A DNA stretch of 64,000 nucleotides from DATJLQ01 sp035509415 (GTDB lineage Bacteria; Pseudomonadota; Alphaproteobacteria; JACZXZ01): positions 1 to 64,000 of the forward strand of contig DATJLQ010000132.1 in the NCBI GenBank assembly GCA_035509415.1, in the 5' to 3' direction. Position 1 is the first letter of the stretch. Each line of letters opens with the position of its first letter. Below are positions 5,739 to 14,526 of the stretch, piece by piece. The translations under genes and the position numbers were made by a program. The notes beneath the pieces were generated by a model. That model saw only the letters and a program-made list of their open reading frames with translations. It was not told where the DNA came from and made no database searches.

Positions 5739-8273
5739 TCAGAGCCATAGAATCTCTTTGCGGTATTCCAAATCCTCGAGCAAGGCTGAAGCCGGGCCTT
5801 GATGGAACACGGCGCCGCGCTCGAGCGCGAAGACGCGGTCGGCCAGCGCCAGCACGAGATCGAGATTGTGCTCGACGATCACGATCGACACGTGGCGGCG
5901 CAACCGGTCGAATACGCGGAAGAGATCGAGGATGACGGTGGGCGCCAAGCCTTCGAACGGCTCGTCGAGCAGCAAGAGCCGGACGTTGCCTGAAAGCGCG
6001 CGCGCCACCGCCACCATCTGCTGCTCGCCGCCCGAGAGATAGTCGGCCGCGACGTTCATGCGCTCGCGCAGGCGCGGGAAATAGTCGAGGATCTGCGCCT
6101 CGCTCCAGACCACGCCGCGGCTTCCGTCGGTGCGCCGGGCGAGACGGCCGAGGGCGAGATTCTCGGCCACCGTCATGCCGGCGAACAGGCCGCGGCCCTG
6201 GGGCACGTAGCCGATGCCGAGGCGGGCGATGTCCGGCGCCGGCAGGCCCGCGATGTCGCGCCCGTCGAACTCGATGCGGCCCGACGCGGGCTTGACCAGT
6301 CCGGCGAGCGTCTTCAAGAGCGTCGACTTCCCCGCGCCATTGCGGCCGAGGAGGGCCACGATCTCGCCGTCGCGCACGTCGAGGGTCGCGGCGTTGAGGA
6401 TGTGGCTCTTGCCGTAGAAGGCGTCGACCCCCTCGAAGCGCAGCAGCGGCGCGGCGGATGCGGCGTCCGCAGCGCGCCCGACCACCGGCGGCGTTCCGCT
6501 CCCGGTATAGATTTCCTGCACGCGCCGGTCCGCGCGCACTTCGTCGGGCGCACCCGCCATCAGCACCTCGCCCTGGTTCATCACCGTGACGCGCTGGGAG
6601 AAGCCGAGCACGCGGTCGATGTCGTGCTCGACGATGAGCACGGGGACGCTCGCGGCGATGCTTTTCACGAGATTCGAGACGCGCTCGCGCTCCGCGGCCG
6701 CGAGGCCGGCGAGCGGCTCGTCCAGGAGCAGCACGCGCGGCTTCGAGCCGAGCGCGATCCCGAGATCGACGAGCCGCTGGCCGCCATAGGAGAGGCCGCC
6801 GCTTTGCACGTCCTCGATCCCTTCGAGGCCCAGAAAGCGTACGAGTTCCGCGGTCTCGGCGTTGATCTCGGCGTAGCTGTCGATGTCGCGCCACGGATTG
6901 AAGCGCGCGGGATGGCGCGCCTGTAGCGAGAGCCGCAGATTCTCGTGGACCGAAAGATTGCCGAACAGGCTCGTGATCTGGAACGAGCGCGCGAGGCCGC
7001 GGTGGCAGATCTGGTCGGGCGTCAATCCCGAGATCGCGCGCCCCTCGAGACGCACGTTGCCCTCGTCGGGCGCGAAGCGGCCCGAGGCCATGTTGAACAG
7101 GGTCGTCTTGCCGGCGCCGTTCGGCCCGATGAGCGCGTGAATTTCGCCGGCCCCTAAGGCGAGGCTCGCGCCGGCGACCGCGCGGATGCCGCCGAAATGC
7201 TTCGAGACCGCGTCCAGCTCGAGCACCGTGCCCGCGTCCTGCGCGCGCCGCAGGAACGCGGGCAACGCCAGGTCCTGGTAGATTCTGCGCTTGCTCATCG
7301 CCGCCGCCTCGGTCGGCGCGGGGCGCCAGTGCCGGCTGAGCTTGGCCCAAATGCCGGCGAGCCCGCTCGGCGAGAACAGCACGAAGCCGATGAAGGCGAG
7401 CCCGAACCAGAGCAGCCAATCGGGCGTCCAGATCGAGAACAGCTCGCGGAACAGGATGAAGAACAAGGCGCCGAGCGCGGGGCCGAGCAAATCGTGCATG
7501 CCGCCGATCACCACCATCGCCAGAAGCTCGCCCGAGAGCGGCACCGACACGGCCTCGGCCGAGACGAGGTAGATCTGGAACGCGAGCAAGGCGCCCGCCA
7601 AGCCGGACACCACCGCCGCGATCACGAAGGCCGCGAGCTTGTAGCGATCGATGCGGTAGCCCTGGAAGGTCGCGCGCAGCTGATTCTCGCGGATCGCGAC
7701 GAGGACGTGCCCGAACGGCGAATGGATTACGCGCAGGAGCGCATAGAGCACCGCGAGCCCGACAATAGCGACGAAAACGTAGTAGGCCCACACATTGTCG
7801 AGATGGATCGGGCCGAGCGTGCCGCGTTGGAGATTGCCGAGTCCGTTCTCGCCGCCGGTGACCGCGGTCCAGCGAAAGGCGATCGTGTAGAAAAGGGCCG
7901 AAAGGGCCAGCGTGAGGAGCGCGAAATAGACGCCGCGCCGGCGCAGGATCACGAGCCCGACGAGGGTCGAGAGCACGGCTACGATCGCCATCGAAAGGAG
8001 AATCGGCAGCACGATCTCGCCGCCGAGCCAATGGAGCTGGATGAGGGCCGCGGCGTAGGCGCCGATGCCGAACCAGGTGCTGTGGCCGAACGAGGTGAGC
8101 CCGGTATAGCCGACCAGGAGATTGAGCCCCATGGCGGCGATCGCGAAGATCACCACGACCGACGCCGTGTCGACCGTGAGGCCGAGAGGCGGCATCGCGA
8201 GCGGCAGCAGGACGAGCGCGCCGGCGGCGACCGCGAGAGACCGGTATTTCGACCGCTTGCGCCCGTCGCTCAT
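5739..8273 (-). CDS. LivM-LivG-LivF fusion: permease plus two ATPases of a Liv-type ABC importer
   Basis: One uninterrupted 844-residue frame joins three proteins that are normally separate. Residues 1-320 are a LivM-type inner-membrane permease with about eight to ten hydrophobic segments. Residues 345-600 are a LivG-type ATPase: Walker A GPNGAGKTT at about 383, signature LSYGGQ at about 494, Walker B VLLLDEP at about 514. Residues 610-844 are a LivF-type ATPase: Walker A GRNGAGKST at about 643, signature LSGGEQ at about 746, Walker B LLLLDEP at about 766. All motifs are intact. The ATG at 8273 overlaps the livH stop by 4 bases. A LivMG fusion is known in alphaproteobacteria; the three-part chain is less usual. 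An internal Met (about residue 326, MSKRRIYQ) could give a separate ATPase. Confidence 0.93.
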   Translation of the reverse strand: MSDGRKRSKYRSLAVAAGALVLLPLAMPPLGLTVDTASVVVIFAIAAMGLNLLVGYTGLTSFGHSTWFGIGAYAAALIQLHWLGGEIVLPILLSMAIVAVLSTLVGLVILRRRGVYFALLTLALSALFYTIAFRWTAVTGGENGLGNLQRGTLGPIHLDNVWAYYVFVAIVGLAVLYALLRVIHSPFGHVLVAIRENQLRATFQGYRIDRYKLAAFVIAAVVSGLAGALLAFQIYLVSAEAVSVPLSGELLAMVVIGGMHDLLGPALGALFFILFRELFSIWTPDWLLWFGLAFIGFVLFSPSGLAGIWAKLSRHWRPAPTEAAAMSKRRIYQDLALPAFLRRAQDAGTVLELDAVSKHFGGIRAVAGASLALGAGEIHALIGPNGAGKTTLFNMASGRFAPDEGNVRLEGRAISGLTPDQICHRGLARSFQITSLFGNLSVHENLRLSLQARHPARFNPWRDIDSYAEINAETAELVRFLGLEGIEDVQSGGLSYGGQRLVDLGIALGSKPRVLLLDEPLAGLAAAERERVSNLVKSIAASVPVLIVEHDIDRVLGFSQRVTVMNQGEVLMAGAPDEVRADRRVQEIYTGSGTPPVVGRAADAASAAPLLRFEGVDAFYGKSHILNAATLDVRDGEIVALLGRNGAGKSTLLKTLAGLVKPASGRIEFDGRDIAGLPAPDIARLGIGYVPQGRGLFAGMTVAENLALGRLARRTDGSRGVVWSEAQILDYFPRLRERMNVAADYLSGGEQQMVAVARALSGNVRLLLLDEPFEGLAPTVILDLFRVFDRLRRHVSIVIVEHNLDLVLALADRVFALERGAVFHQGPASALLEDLEYRKEILWL

Positions 8274-9136
8274 TCGAACTTCTCGATGCGCTCGCCGAGG
8301 AGTCCGCGCGGGCGCACCAGCAGCACCACGAACATGAGCACGAAGATCGACGCCTCGCCCGCCGCCGGGAGGTAATTGATCGTGATGCCGCGCACCACCC
8401 CCACCAGGAGCGACGCCAGCACCACGCCCCAGAAGCTCCCGAGACCGCCGATCACCACGATCACGAACGCGACGGTGATGATGTCGCCGCCCATCGCGGG
8501 CTCGACCACGGTGATGGGCGCGAACAGCGCTCCGCCCAACGCCGCCATCGCGACGCCGAGCACGACGATCGCGGTCATGTAGGGCTGGAGGCGGATGCCG
8601 AGGACGGCCACCATGTCGGGCCGCTGGATGCCGGCGCGCACGACGCGGCCGAACGAGGTCTTGTGGATCAAAAGCCACACGGCCCCGAGCACCAGGACCA
8701 CGACCCCGAGCAGCAAGAGCCGGTAGCGCGAGAACAGGAAATCGCCCACGAACACCGCACCCTTGACCGCGTCGGGCATGTTGGCGGGCAGCGGCGCCGC
8801 GCCCCAGATCATGCGGATCGCCTGCTCGACCACCATGGCGAGGCCGAAGGTCACGAGGAGGCTCAGGATCGGATCGGCGTTGTAGAAGGGGCGCAGGAGA
8901 AAGCGCTCGAACAGGATGCCGAGAATGCCGACCGCGACCGGCGACACCACGACCGCCGGCCCGAAGCCGAGATATTGGGTGAGCTGGACCGCGACGTAGG
9001 CGCCGAGCGCGTAGAAGGCGCCGTGGGCGAGATTCACCACGCCGCCGATGCTGAAGATGAGCGAGAGGCCGAGCGCGATCAGGACGTAGTAGCCGCCAAG
9101 AACCAGGCCGTTCATCACCTGTTCGAGCAGAAACAT
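8270..9136 (-). CDS. livH: LivH-type branched-chain amino acid ABC permease
   Basis: A 288-residue polytopic inner-membrane protein with eight or so hydrophobic segments. The N-terminus (QVMNGLVLGGYYVLIALGL, then GVVNLAHGAFYALGAY) is the standard LivH opening, and the EAA-like loop region lies in the last third. With the fused LivM domain it should form the transmembrane pathway for an amino acid or related carboxylate. The gene follows the binding-protein gene on the same strand after a 70-bp gap that contains a hairpin, and its stop overlaps the start of the LivM-LivG-LivF fusion. Transported substrate unknown; the neighbouring catabolic genes suggest an organic acid rather than leucine. 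Confidence 0.93.
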   Translation of the reverse strand: MFLLEQVMNGLVLGGYYVLIALGLSLIFSIGGVVNLAHGAFYALGAYVAVQLTQYLGFGPAVVVSPVAVGILGILFERFLLRPFYNADPILSLLVTFGLAMVVEQAIRMIWGAAPLPANMPDAVKGAVFVGDFLFSRYRLLLLGVVVLVLGAVWLLIHKTSFGRVVRAGIQRPDMVAVLGIRLQPYMTAIVVLGVAMAALGGALFAPITVVEPAMGGDIITVAFVIVVIGGLGSFWGVVLASLLVGVVRGITINYLPAAGEASIFVLMFVVLLVRPRGLLGERIEKFE

Positions 9137-9166
9137 GCGCCCAGTCTCGGCCGGTTAACGCGGGGC

Positions 9167-9200
9167 GGGTCGGCGGCGCCCGAGGGGACGCCGCCGTCCC
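9167..9200 (-). promoter_or_regulatory. intercistronic hairpin between binding protein and livH
   Basis: CGGCGGCG (9171-9178) and CGCCGCCG (9189-9196) are exact reverse complements around a 10-nt loop. The stem extends three more pairs past one mismatch (GGGT / TCCC). It sits in the 70-bp gap between the binding-protein stop and livH. In transport operons such structures often let the binding protein be made in excess of the membrane subunits by partial termination or by blocking 3' decay. Confidence 0.5.
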
Positions 9201-9206
9201 GCTTGG

Positions 9207-10448
9207 CTATAGCTTACAAGTATTCTGCTCTTTGGTCGGATAGATCGATTCGAGCGGCTGGTTCGCCGCGGGAACGGCGGGGCCGAGCTTGAGGAAGTCC
9301 CACTTGTCGGTGACTTCGCTCTTCGGCCGGACCGTGAAGGTATACGCCTCCTGGATCAGCTGGTGGTCCCAGGCGCGGAACCATCCCTCGCGCGCCTTGA
9401 GGAGATCGAACTTGGCGCCCTTCTCGAAGTTGGCGATGAGTTTCTCCGAATCGGTCGACTTGGTCTCCTCGATCGCGCGCACCAACATCTTGAGGGTGAT
9501 GTACTCGATCCAGGCGTGGTTCTCGGGCGGCTTGCCGTACTTCTTGATGAAGGCGGCGACGAACGCCTTCGAGTGCGGCAGGTCGAGCGTGTGGAACCAG
9601 ACGGTCGGCCAGGTGCCGCTCAGATTGTCCGGCCCCGCGGCCCAGGCGTCGGCGGTGTTGAGGTTGAAGCCGACGATCGGATAGGGAATGCCGAACTCGG
9701 CATATTGTTTCACCAGGTTGGTGACCTGGTTGCCGGCGAGGTTCGAGCACACGATGTCGGGCTTGGCCTGGCGGATCTTGAGGAGATAGGGGCTGAAGTC
9801 GGTCACGTCGGTCGCGACCAGCTCGTCGCCGATGAGATCGGCGCCGTTGGCGGCGAAGAACGCCTTCGCCGCGCGCAGGAGATCGTGGCCGAAAATGTAG
9901 TCGGCGGTGAGGCAATAGAACTTCTTGCCCTTGACCATGTGCTCGCGCAGGAGCGACGCGCCGACCGCGTTGACCTGGACCGTGTTCGGAATGTCGCAGC
10001 AGAACATGTAGCGCGAGCAATTGGCGCCGCGGAGCGCGTCCGAGCGCGGGCCGGTCGCGAGGAAGAGGTGCTTGTTGCGCGCGGCGACCTGGGAGATCGC
10101 AAGGGCCGAGGCCGAGTTGATCTCGCCCAGGAGGACGGCGGCGCCGTCCTGCTCGAGCATGCGCTGGGCCTTGGTCGCGGCGGTCGCCGGATTGACCGAG
10201 TCCTCCGACATCACGTCGAGCTGGCGGCCCATCACGCCGCCGGCCGCGTTGATTTCCTCTGCCGCCATCTTGATGCCGAGCACGGCGTATTGGCCGAGTG
10301 CGCCCAAAAATCCGGTGAGGGGCGTCAGATGCCCGATCTTGATCTTGTCCGATTGCGCGCGCCCGATCGCCGGAAAACCGAGCACACAAGCGCCCGCGAG
10401 CGCGGCGCCGGTCTTGAGCACGCGCCGCCTGTTCGTCATTGCCGTCAT
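9207..10448 (-). CDS. periplasmic substrate-binding protein of Liv-type ABC importer
   Basis: A 413-residue type-1 periplasmic binding protein (Leu/Ile/Val family). The N-terminus has a twin-arginine-like signal (NRRRVLKTGAALAGACVLG) with probable cleavage after about residue 33 (GRAQ). The mature part opens with the family sequence IKIGHLTPLTGFLGALGQYA and INAAGGVMGRQ. GGGAGG 5 nt upstream fixes ATG 10448, and a second in-frame ATG 9 nt later is less well placed. The protein is first in the operon with livH and the LivM-LivG-LivF fusion. An IclR regulator lies upstream on the same strand. The AT-rich region 10590-10630 probably contains the promoter. Confidence 0.93.
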   Translation of the reverse strand: MTAMTNRRRVLKTGAALAGACVLGFPAIGRAQSDKIKIGHLTPLTGFLGALGQYAVLGIKMAAEEINAAGGVMGRQLDVMSEDSVNPATAATKAQRMLEQDGAAVLLGEINSASALAISQVAARNKHLFLATGPRSDALRGANCSRYMFCCDIPNTVQVNAVGASLLREHMVKGKKFYCLTADYIFGHDLLRAAKAFFAANGADLIGDELVATDVTDFSPYLLKIRQAKPDIVCSNLAGNQVTNLVKQYAEFGIPYPIVGFNLNTADAWAAGPDNLSGTWPTVWFHTLDLPHSKAFVAAFIKKYGKPPENHAWIEYITLKMLVRAIEETKSTDSEKLIANFEKGAKFDLLKAREGWFRAWDHQLIQEAYTFTVRPKSEVTDKWDFLKLGPAVPAANQPLESIYPTKEQNTCKL

Positions 10449-10817
10449 GGGTCCCTCCCGTCGGTCCGTTCCCGGTTTCCCCGGCGTCGATGCCGGTGCG
10501 TCTGCCGGATTCAGTTCTTTGCCCCGCCCCACCCCGCGGGCGCGCGTCTCAACGCCCGACGGCAGCCTCGGCCGAAGCGGCAGGATCATTTCATATCGCC
10601 GATTATTTTTCTACAATATTAAATTATTGGGCTGGCGGTGCCGGCGGCCAGTTGCCGAACCGACGCCCGGCGCGCGCGATTATGATAAGTCCGTCAAACG
10701 GATCGCGGCAATTGGCGCGCCGGACCTGCCTAAGCGGCGCCAGCCGACGGCGGCCGCGCGAGCCCTCGAATTTCAGATTGTCGAATCTAGATTCCAGTCG
10801 CGAAACCGGGCGCGGCC
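10449..10817. other. intergenic region upstream of the Liv-type operon
   Basis: There is no gene between the IclR gene end and the binding-protein start. An AT-rich block at 10590-10630 stands out in GC-rich DNA. It contains CAATA (10614-10618) and TATTG (10625-10629) as an inverted repeat around six bases, next to TATTTTTC (10604-10611), which matches part of the 13-mer shared by 13567-13579 and 20196-20208. I take this as the promoter/operator of the transporter operon. The rest is featureless. Confidence 0.45.
10614..10629 (-). promoter_or_regulatory. AT-rich dyad, candidate operator of Liv-type operon
   Basis: CAATATTAAATTATTG has 5-bp inverted arms (CAATA/TATTG) and lies about 170 bp upstream of the binding-protein start. 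It sits directly beside TATTTTTC (10604-10611). The neighbouring IclR regulator is an obvious candidate ligand, since IclR proteins bind AT-rich palindromes of about this size, but binding is inferred only. Confidence 0.35.
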
Positions 10818-11693
10818 TCAGCCGGCCTTGGCGGCGCTGCGCGCAAGCGTGCTGCCGAAGCCGAGCTCGCGCGAGAGCGCCTCGGCCGCCTCGCGCACGC
10901 GCTCGGCCTTGTCCTGGAGCGCCTGGATCGAGAGGCGCCAAATCGGCCCCGAAATGCCGATCGCCCCCGCGACCCGGCCGGTAAAGTCGCGCACCGGGAC
11001 CGCGACGCAACGCGTCTCGGCATCGTACTCGCCGTCGTCGAAGGCGATGCCGCGGGCGCGCACGCGCTCGATCTCGCCCGCGAGCTCGGCGCGATCGACG
11101 ATGGTCCGGGCCGTGTAGCGCTCGAGCGCGCGCGTCGAGAGCTGGCGCTCGAGCTGATCGGGGGTCAGGCTCGCGAGCAGCACCTTGCCGAGCGCCGTCG
11201 AATGGGCCGGGCGCACCATGCCGACCCGGTCGTTCGCCTGGAACATGCCGGTGCCGGTGGTCTTGGCGATGACCACGATCTCGTCGTTCGAGCGCACGGC
11301 GAAATGGCCGCTCTCGCCGGTCGCGTGGCTCAGCGCCTCGAGCACCGGCACCGCCATGCTCGCAAGCTCGATCTCGTCGACCGCACCGGCCGCGAGCGTG
11401 AAGAGCCGGCGCCCCATGCGGTAGCGCTTGGTCTCCTTGACCTGGTGGATGTAGCCGAGGGTGAGCATGGTGCGCGCGAGGTGGAAGGTCGTGCTGTTGT
11501 GGAGCCCGACGCGCTTGCTGAGCTCGGCGAGGCTGATGCCGTCGCGATGGCGCGCGATCTCCTCGAGGATCGCAAACGCGCGCTCGATGGACTGCACGCC
11601 GCCGCCGCGCTCGCGCCCCTCCGCCGCGGCCGCGCCCGCCGCGATCTCGGGAACCCGGCGCCGATTGCCGGCCGCAGATCGCTCCATGGCCAT
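10818..11693 (-). CDS. IclR family transcriptional regulator
   Basis: A 291-residue IclR-type regulator. After a low-complexity Ala/Gly/Arg head of about 35 residues comes the winged helix-turn-helix (QSIERAFAILEEIARHRDG through LHNSTTFHLARTMLTLGYI, about 35-95). The effector-binding IclR domain follows (about 110-280), with HSTALGKVLLA in the usual place. AGGGA upstream supports ATG 11693; a second ATG lies 6 nt later. IclR proteins usually control nearby catabolic operons in response to a small acid. Here the flanking targets would be the Liv-type transporter below and the aldehyde dehydrogenase and flavoprotein genes above, all of which have AT-rich promoter regions. Confidence 0.92.
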   Translation of the reverse strand: MAMERSAAGNRRRVPEIAAGAAAAEGRERGGGVQSIERAFAILEEIARHRDGISLAELSKRVGLHNSTTFHLARTMLTLGYIHQVKETKRYRMGRRLFTLAAGAVDEIELASMAVPVLEALSHATGESGHFAVRSNDEIVVIAKTTGTGMFQANDRVGMVRPAHSTALGKVLLASLTPDQLERQLSTRALERYTARTIVDRAELAGEIERVRARGIAFDDGEYDAETRCVAVPVRDFTGRVAGAIGISGPIWRLSIQALQDKAERVREAAEALSRELGFGSTLARSAAKAG

Positions 11694-11837
11694 GGGTCCC
11701 TCGATTATGGCGCGCGCCGCACCCCGTGGTGCCGCCCGACTCAGGGCTTCAGTATAGCGGATTCGACCGCCAATGCAGCCTTTCGAGACCGCAAAGCCTT
11801 CGGCGCGTGGCGCCCGCGGTCGTGCCACGGCCCGGGA

Positions 11838-13316
11838 TCAGAGATTGAACAGGACTAGGCGCTCTTCGGTCAGGTCGCGCATCGCGTAACGCGGCCCCTC
11901 GCGCCCGATGCCGCTCTCCTTGACGCCGCCATAGGGCAGCTGGTCGGTGCGCCAGGTCGAGGAGCCGTTGATGATCACGCCGCCGAATCGGAGCGTGCGC
12001 ACCGCCCGGAGTGCGGTTTCGACCGATTTGGTGAAAATGCCGCAATGGAGCCCGTAGCGCCCGGCATTCAGGTGCTGGAACAGCGCGTCCAAGTCGCCAT
12101 AGCGCTGCACGGTCGCCACGGGGCCGAACACCTCCTCGCACACGACGCGCATGGCGGGATCGACGTCGACCAGGACCGTGGGCGCGAAATGAGCGCCCAT
12201 GCGCCGCGCCCCGGTGAGGGCCTTGGCTCCATGCGCCACGGCGTCGGCGACCCAGCTCTCGACCCGGCGCGCGGCGCTTTCGTCGATGAGGGTGCCGATA
12301 TCGGTCTCGGGGTCGAGCGGATCGCCGAGCTTGAGCGTCTTCACCTCCTCGACCAGGCGCTCGACGAAGCCGTCATAAAGGGAGTCGTGGACATAGACGT
12401 TCTGCACCGAGATGCAGCTTTGCCCGGCGAGGCGCATCGCGTTCCGCGCGCAGACGGGTGCCGCTTCGGCGATCGAGGCGTCGGCGTGGACGATGGTCGG
12501 CCCGTTGCCGCCGAGCTCGAGCGCCACGCGCTTCAACCCGCTCGCCGCCTTGATCTCGGCGCCGACCCGGCTCGAGCCCGTGAAGGTGATGAAATCGACG
12601 CGCGGATCGCGCACGAGCGCGGGCCCGACCGCGTCGCCGAACAGGAGGTTCACGAAGCCCGGCGGCGTGCCCGCGTCGACGAACAGCTCGACCAGCTTCG
12701 AGACCACCCAAGGCGATTGCGGCGGCGCCTTGAGCACGATCGTGTTGCCGGCGGCGAGCGCCGGGCCGATCTTGTGGCAGGCGAGATTGAAGGGCGCGTT
12801 GAAGGGCGTGATGCCCGCGACCACGCCCACCGGAAAGCGCAGCATGACGGCGAGCTTCCCCGCCCCCATCGCACTGCCGTCGAGCGGCACGTGCTGGCCC
12901 TCGATGCGGATCGCTTCCTCCGCCGAGAGGCTGATCGTGTCCTGGGAGCGGACCACCTCGCCTTTCGCGTCCTTGACCGACTTCCCGGTCTCGCGCGCCA
13001 TGATCTCGGCGATGGTCCCGGCGCGCTCGACGAGCAACGCCGCGACGCGCCGCAGCAGGGCCGCGCGCTCGTAACCCGGCATCGAAGCGGCCTTCGGCTT
13101 CGCCGCGCTCGCGGCCGCGAGGGCCGCGTCCAGATCCTCGAGGGTCGATTCCGGTGCCCGCGCCACGACGGCGCCGCGATAGGGATCGACGATGTCGCGT
13201 AGCGCCGAGCCGCGGCGCCAAACGCCGTCGATCAGCATCTTGAGCTCGACCGGTGCCGAGGCGGACGGGCGCGGATCCTGGGCTCGCTGGGTCGTGGGCT
13301 CGGAGATCGAGGTCAT
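11838..13316 (-). CDS. NAD(P)-dependent aldehyde dehydrogenase
   Basis: A 492-residue aldehyde dehydrogenase with all catalytic elements: Asn173 in PFNAPFN, Glu267 in VALELGGNGP, and the nucleophile Cys301 in AGQSCISVQN. The C-terminal LPYGGVKESGIGREG is typical of the phenylacetaldehyde/lactaldehyde/succinate-semialdehyde group. It oxidises an aldehyde to the acid in the cytoplasm; the physiological aldehyde cannot be named. The gene lies 144 bp upstream of the IclR gene on the same strand and diverges from the TIM-barrel/flavoprotein operon. GAGAGG before ATG 13316 is a reasonable ribosome site. Confidence 0.95.
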   Translation of the reverse strand: MTSISEPTTQRAQDPRPSASAPVELKMLIDGVWRRGSALRDIVDPYRGAVVARAPESTLEDLDAALAAASAAKPKAASMPGYERAALLRRVAALLVERAGTIAEIMARETGKSVKDAKGEVVRSQDTISLSAEEAIRIEGQHVPLDGSAMGAGKLAVMLRFPVGVVAGITPFNAPFNLACHKIGPALAAGNTIVLKAPPQSPWVVSKLVELFVDAGTPPGFVNLLFGDAVGPALVRDPRVDFITFTGSSRVGAEIKAASGLKRVALELGGNGPTIVHADASIAEAAPVCARNAMRLAGQSCISVQNVYVHDSLYDGFVERLVEEVKTLKLGDPLDPETDIGTLIDESAARRVESWVADAVAHGAKALTGARRMGAHFAPTVLVDVDPAMRVVCEEVFGPVATVQRYGDLDALFQHLNAGRYGLHCGIFTKSVETALRAVRTLRFGGVIINGSSTWRTDQLPYGGVKESGIGREGPRYAMRDLTEERLVLFNL

Positions 13317-13666
13317 GGCGGCCTCTCGGGGGCAAGCGCGCGTCGGGGAATTCGCGCGCGCTCGAGGAGGCTATTCTCCAACAATGTGAGAAGTCAATTC
13401 GTATTGTCGTTTATTCGCGAAGGCGCGAGCGGCGGCTCCACGAGCCGCTTATGGGCGAAGATCAACGCACTTCGGAATGTATGCGCGCTTCAAGGACCTA
13501 ACGCTCGGCCTCCCGAGGCGCCGTCCGGCCGGACTCCATTTCCGATAGTGTCGGTTGACATCCTGTAATATGAAAAATACTCTCCGCGCCGAATTCAGGC
13601 CGCCCATTGCGATCGCCCATCGCGATTCGAGCGGAGCGGCCGGCTGCGCCAGGGAAACGCCGCGCG
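13317..13666. other. divergent promoter region, aldehyde dehydrogenase / isomerase-flavoprotein operon
   Basis: There is no gene. The region holds a rightward promoter (13555-13583) and, on the other strand, a possible -35 TTGACT at 13397-13392 with a poor -10 18 bp further on. AT-rich tracts at 13372-13415 and 13560-13582 stand out from the GC-rich surroundings and probably carry operators. Confidence 0.5.
13555..13583 (+). promoter_or_regulatory. sigma-70-type promoter with embedded AT-rich box
   Basis: TTGACA (13555-13560) is a perfect -35. After 17 bp comes TACTCT (13578-13583) as a weak -10. The spacer contains AATATGAAAAATA (13567-13579), the reverse complement of TATTTTTCATATT found at 20196-20208. 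A protein bound there would cover the promoter core. Confidence 0.5.
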
Positions 13667-14512
13667 ATGACGAGCCTGTCGAGCGCCTTCGCCGTCAACA
13701 CCTACGCCTACATGCAAAGCCGCGACGCCGGCGATTGCATCGCCCATTTGGCCGCGCGCGGCTACCGCGCGGTCGAGCTCATGTTGTTTCCGGGGCATCT
13801 CTGGCCGGCGGAGCTGAGCCCCGGCGCGCGGCGCGATCTCCGGCGCGCGGCCGAGGCGCTCGGCGTCGCCATCACCACGCTCAACATGCCCAACATCGAC
13901 ATCAACGTCGCGGCGGCGGCCGAGGAGATGCGACGCTATTCCCTCGATCAGCTCGCGGCCTCGGTCGAGCTCGCGGGCGAGCTCGGCGTCCCTGCCCTCC
14001 TGATCGGACCCGGGAAGCCGAACCCGCTCTTCCCGCTCCCGACCGAGCGCATGATGGGCCATTTCTTCGCGGCCCTCGACCGGCTGGTACCGCTCGCGGC
14101 GCGCCACGGCACCTCGATCGCGATCGAGAACCTGCCGATCGCGTTCCTCCCCGGTGCCGACGATCTCATGGATGCGCTCGCGCGCTACGGCGCACCCGGC
14201 ATCGACATCGTCTACGACCTCGCGAACGCCGTGTTCCATCGCGAGGATCCGGCCTGGGGCCTCGGCCGCGTGCGAGACCGGTTGCGCCTCATCCACCTTT
14301 CCGATACTGGTCACGAGGTCTATCGTCACGATCCGGTCGGGCGCGGCGTCGTGCCGTTCGCGCGCATTCCAAGCGTGCTCGACGCGATCGGCTATCGCGG
14401 CCCCTCGGTGCTCGAGATCATCAGCCCGACGCCGGACGCGGATATCGAGGCGAGTGCCGCGGCGCTCGTCTCCCTCGGCTGGGCGCCCCGGCCGCATGGT
14501 GCAACAGCCTAA
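13667..14512 (+). CDS. sugar phosphate isomerase/epimerase-like TIM-barrel protein
   Basis: A 281-residue protein of the xylose-isomerase-like TIM-barrel superfamily (AP endonuclease family 2 fold). The strands SSAFAVNTYAY, GYRAVELML, GVAITTLNMPN and TSIAIENLPIA, then IDIVYDLAN, RLIHLSDTG and SVLEIISP, fit the successive barrel strands. Glu and Asp/His residues on them would bind a divalent metal. ATG 13667 is where family similarity begins; an upstream frame extension to 13607 lacks it. It opens an operon with two flavoproteins. The reaction is unknown; isomerisation of a keto-sugar or keto-acid is plausible for this fold. Confidence 0.78.
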   Translation: MTSLSSAFAVNTYAYMQSRDAGDCIAHLAARGYRAVELMLFPGHLWPAELSPGARRDLRRAAEALGVAITTLNMPNIDINVAAAAEEMRRYSLDQLAASVELAGELGVPALLIGPGKPNPLFPLPTERMMGHFFAALDRLVPLAARHGTSIAIENLPIAFLPGADDLMDALARYGAPGIDIVYDLANAVFHREDPAWGLGRVRDRLRLIHLSDTGHEVYRHDPVGRGVVPFARIPSVLDAIGYRGPSVLEIISPTPDADIEASAAALVSLGWAPRPHGATA

Positions 14513-14526
14513 CGCGAGGAATGTCG

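Noticed and set aside
7197..8375. A 392-codon frame opposite the Liv fusion gene
   Set aside because: Antisense shadow with charged low-complexity sequence and no family match.
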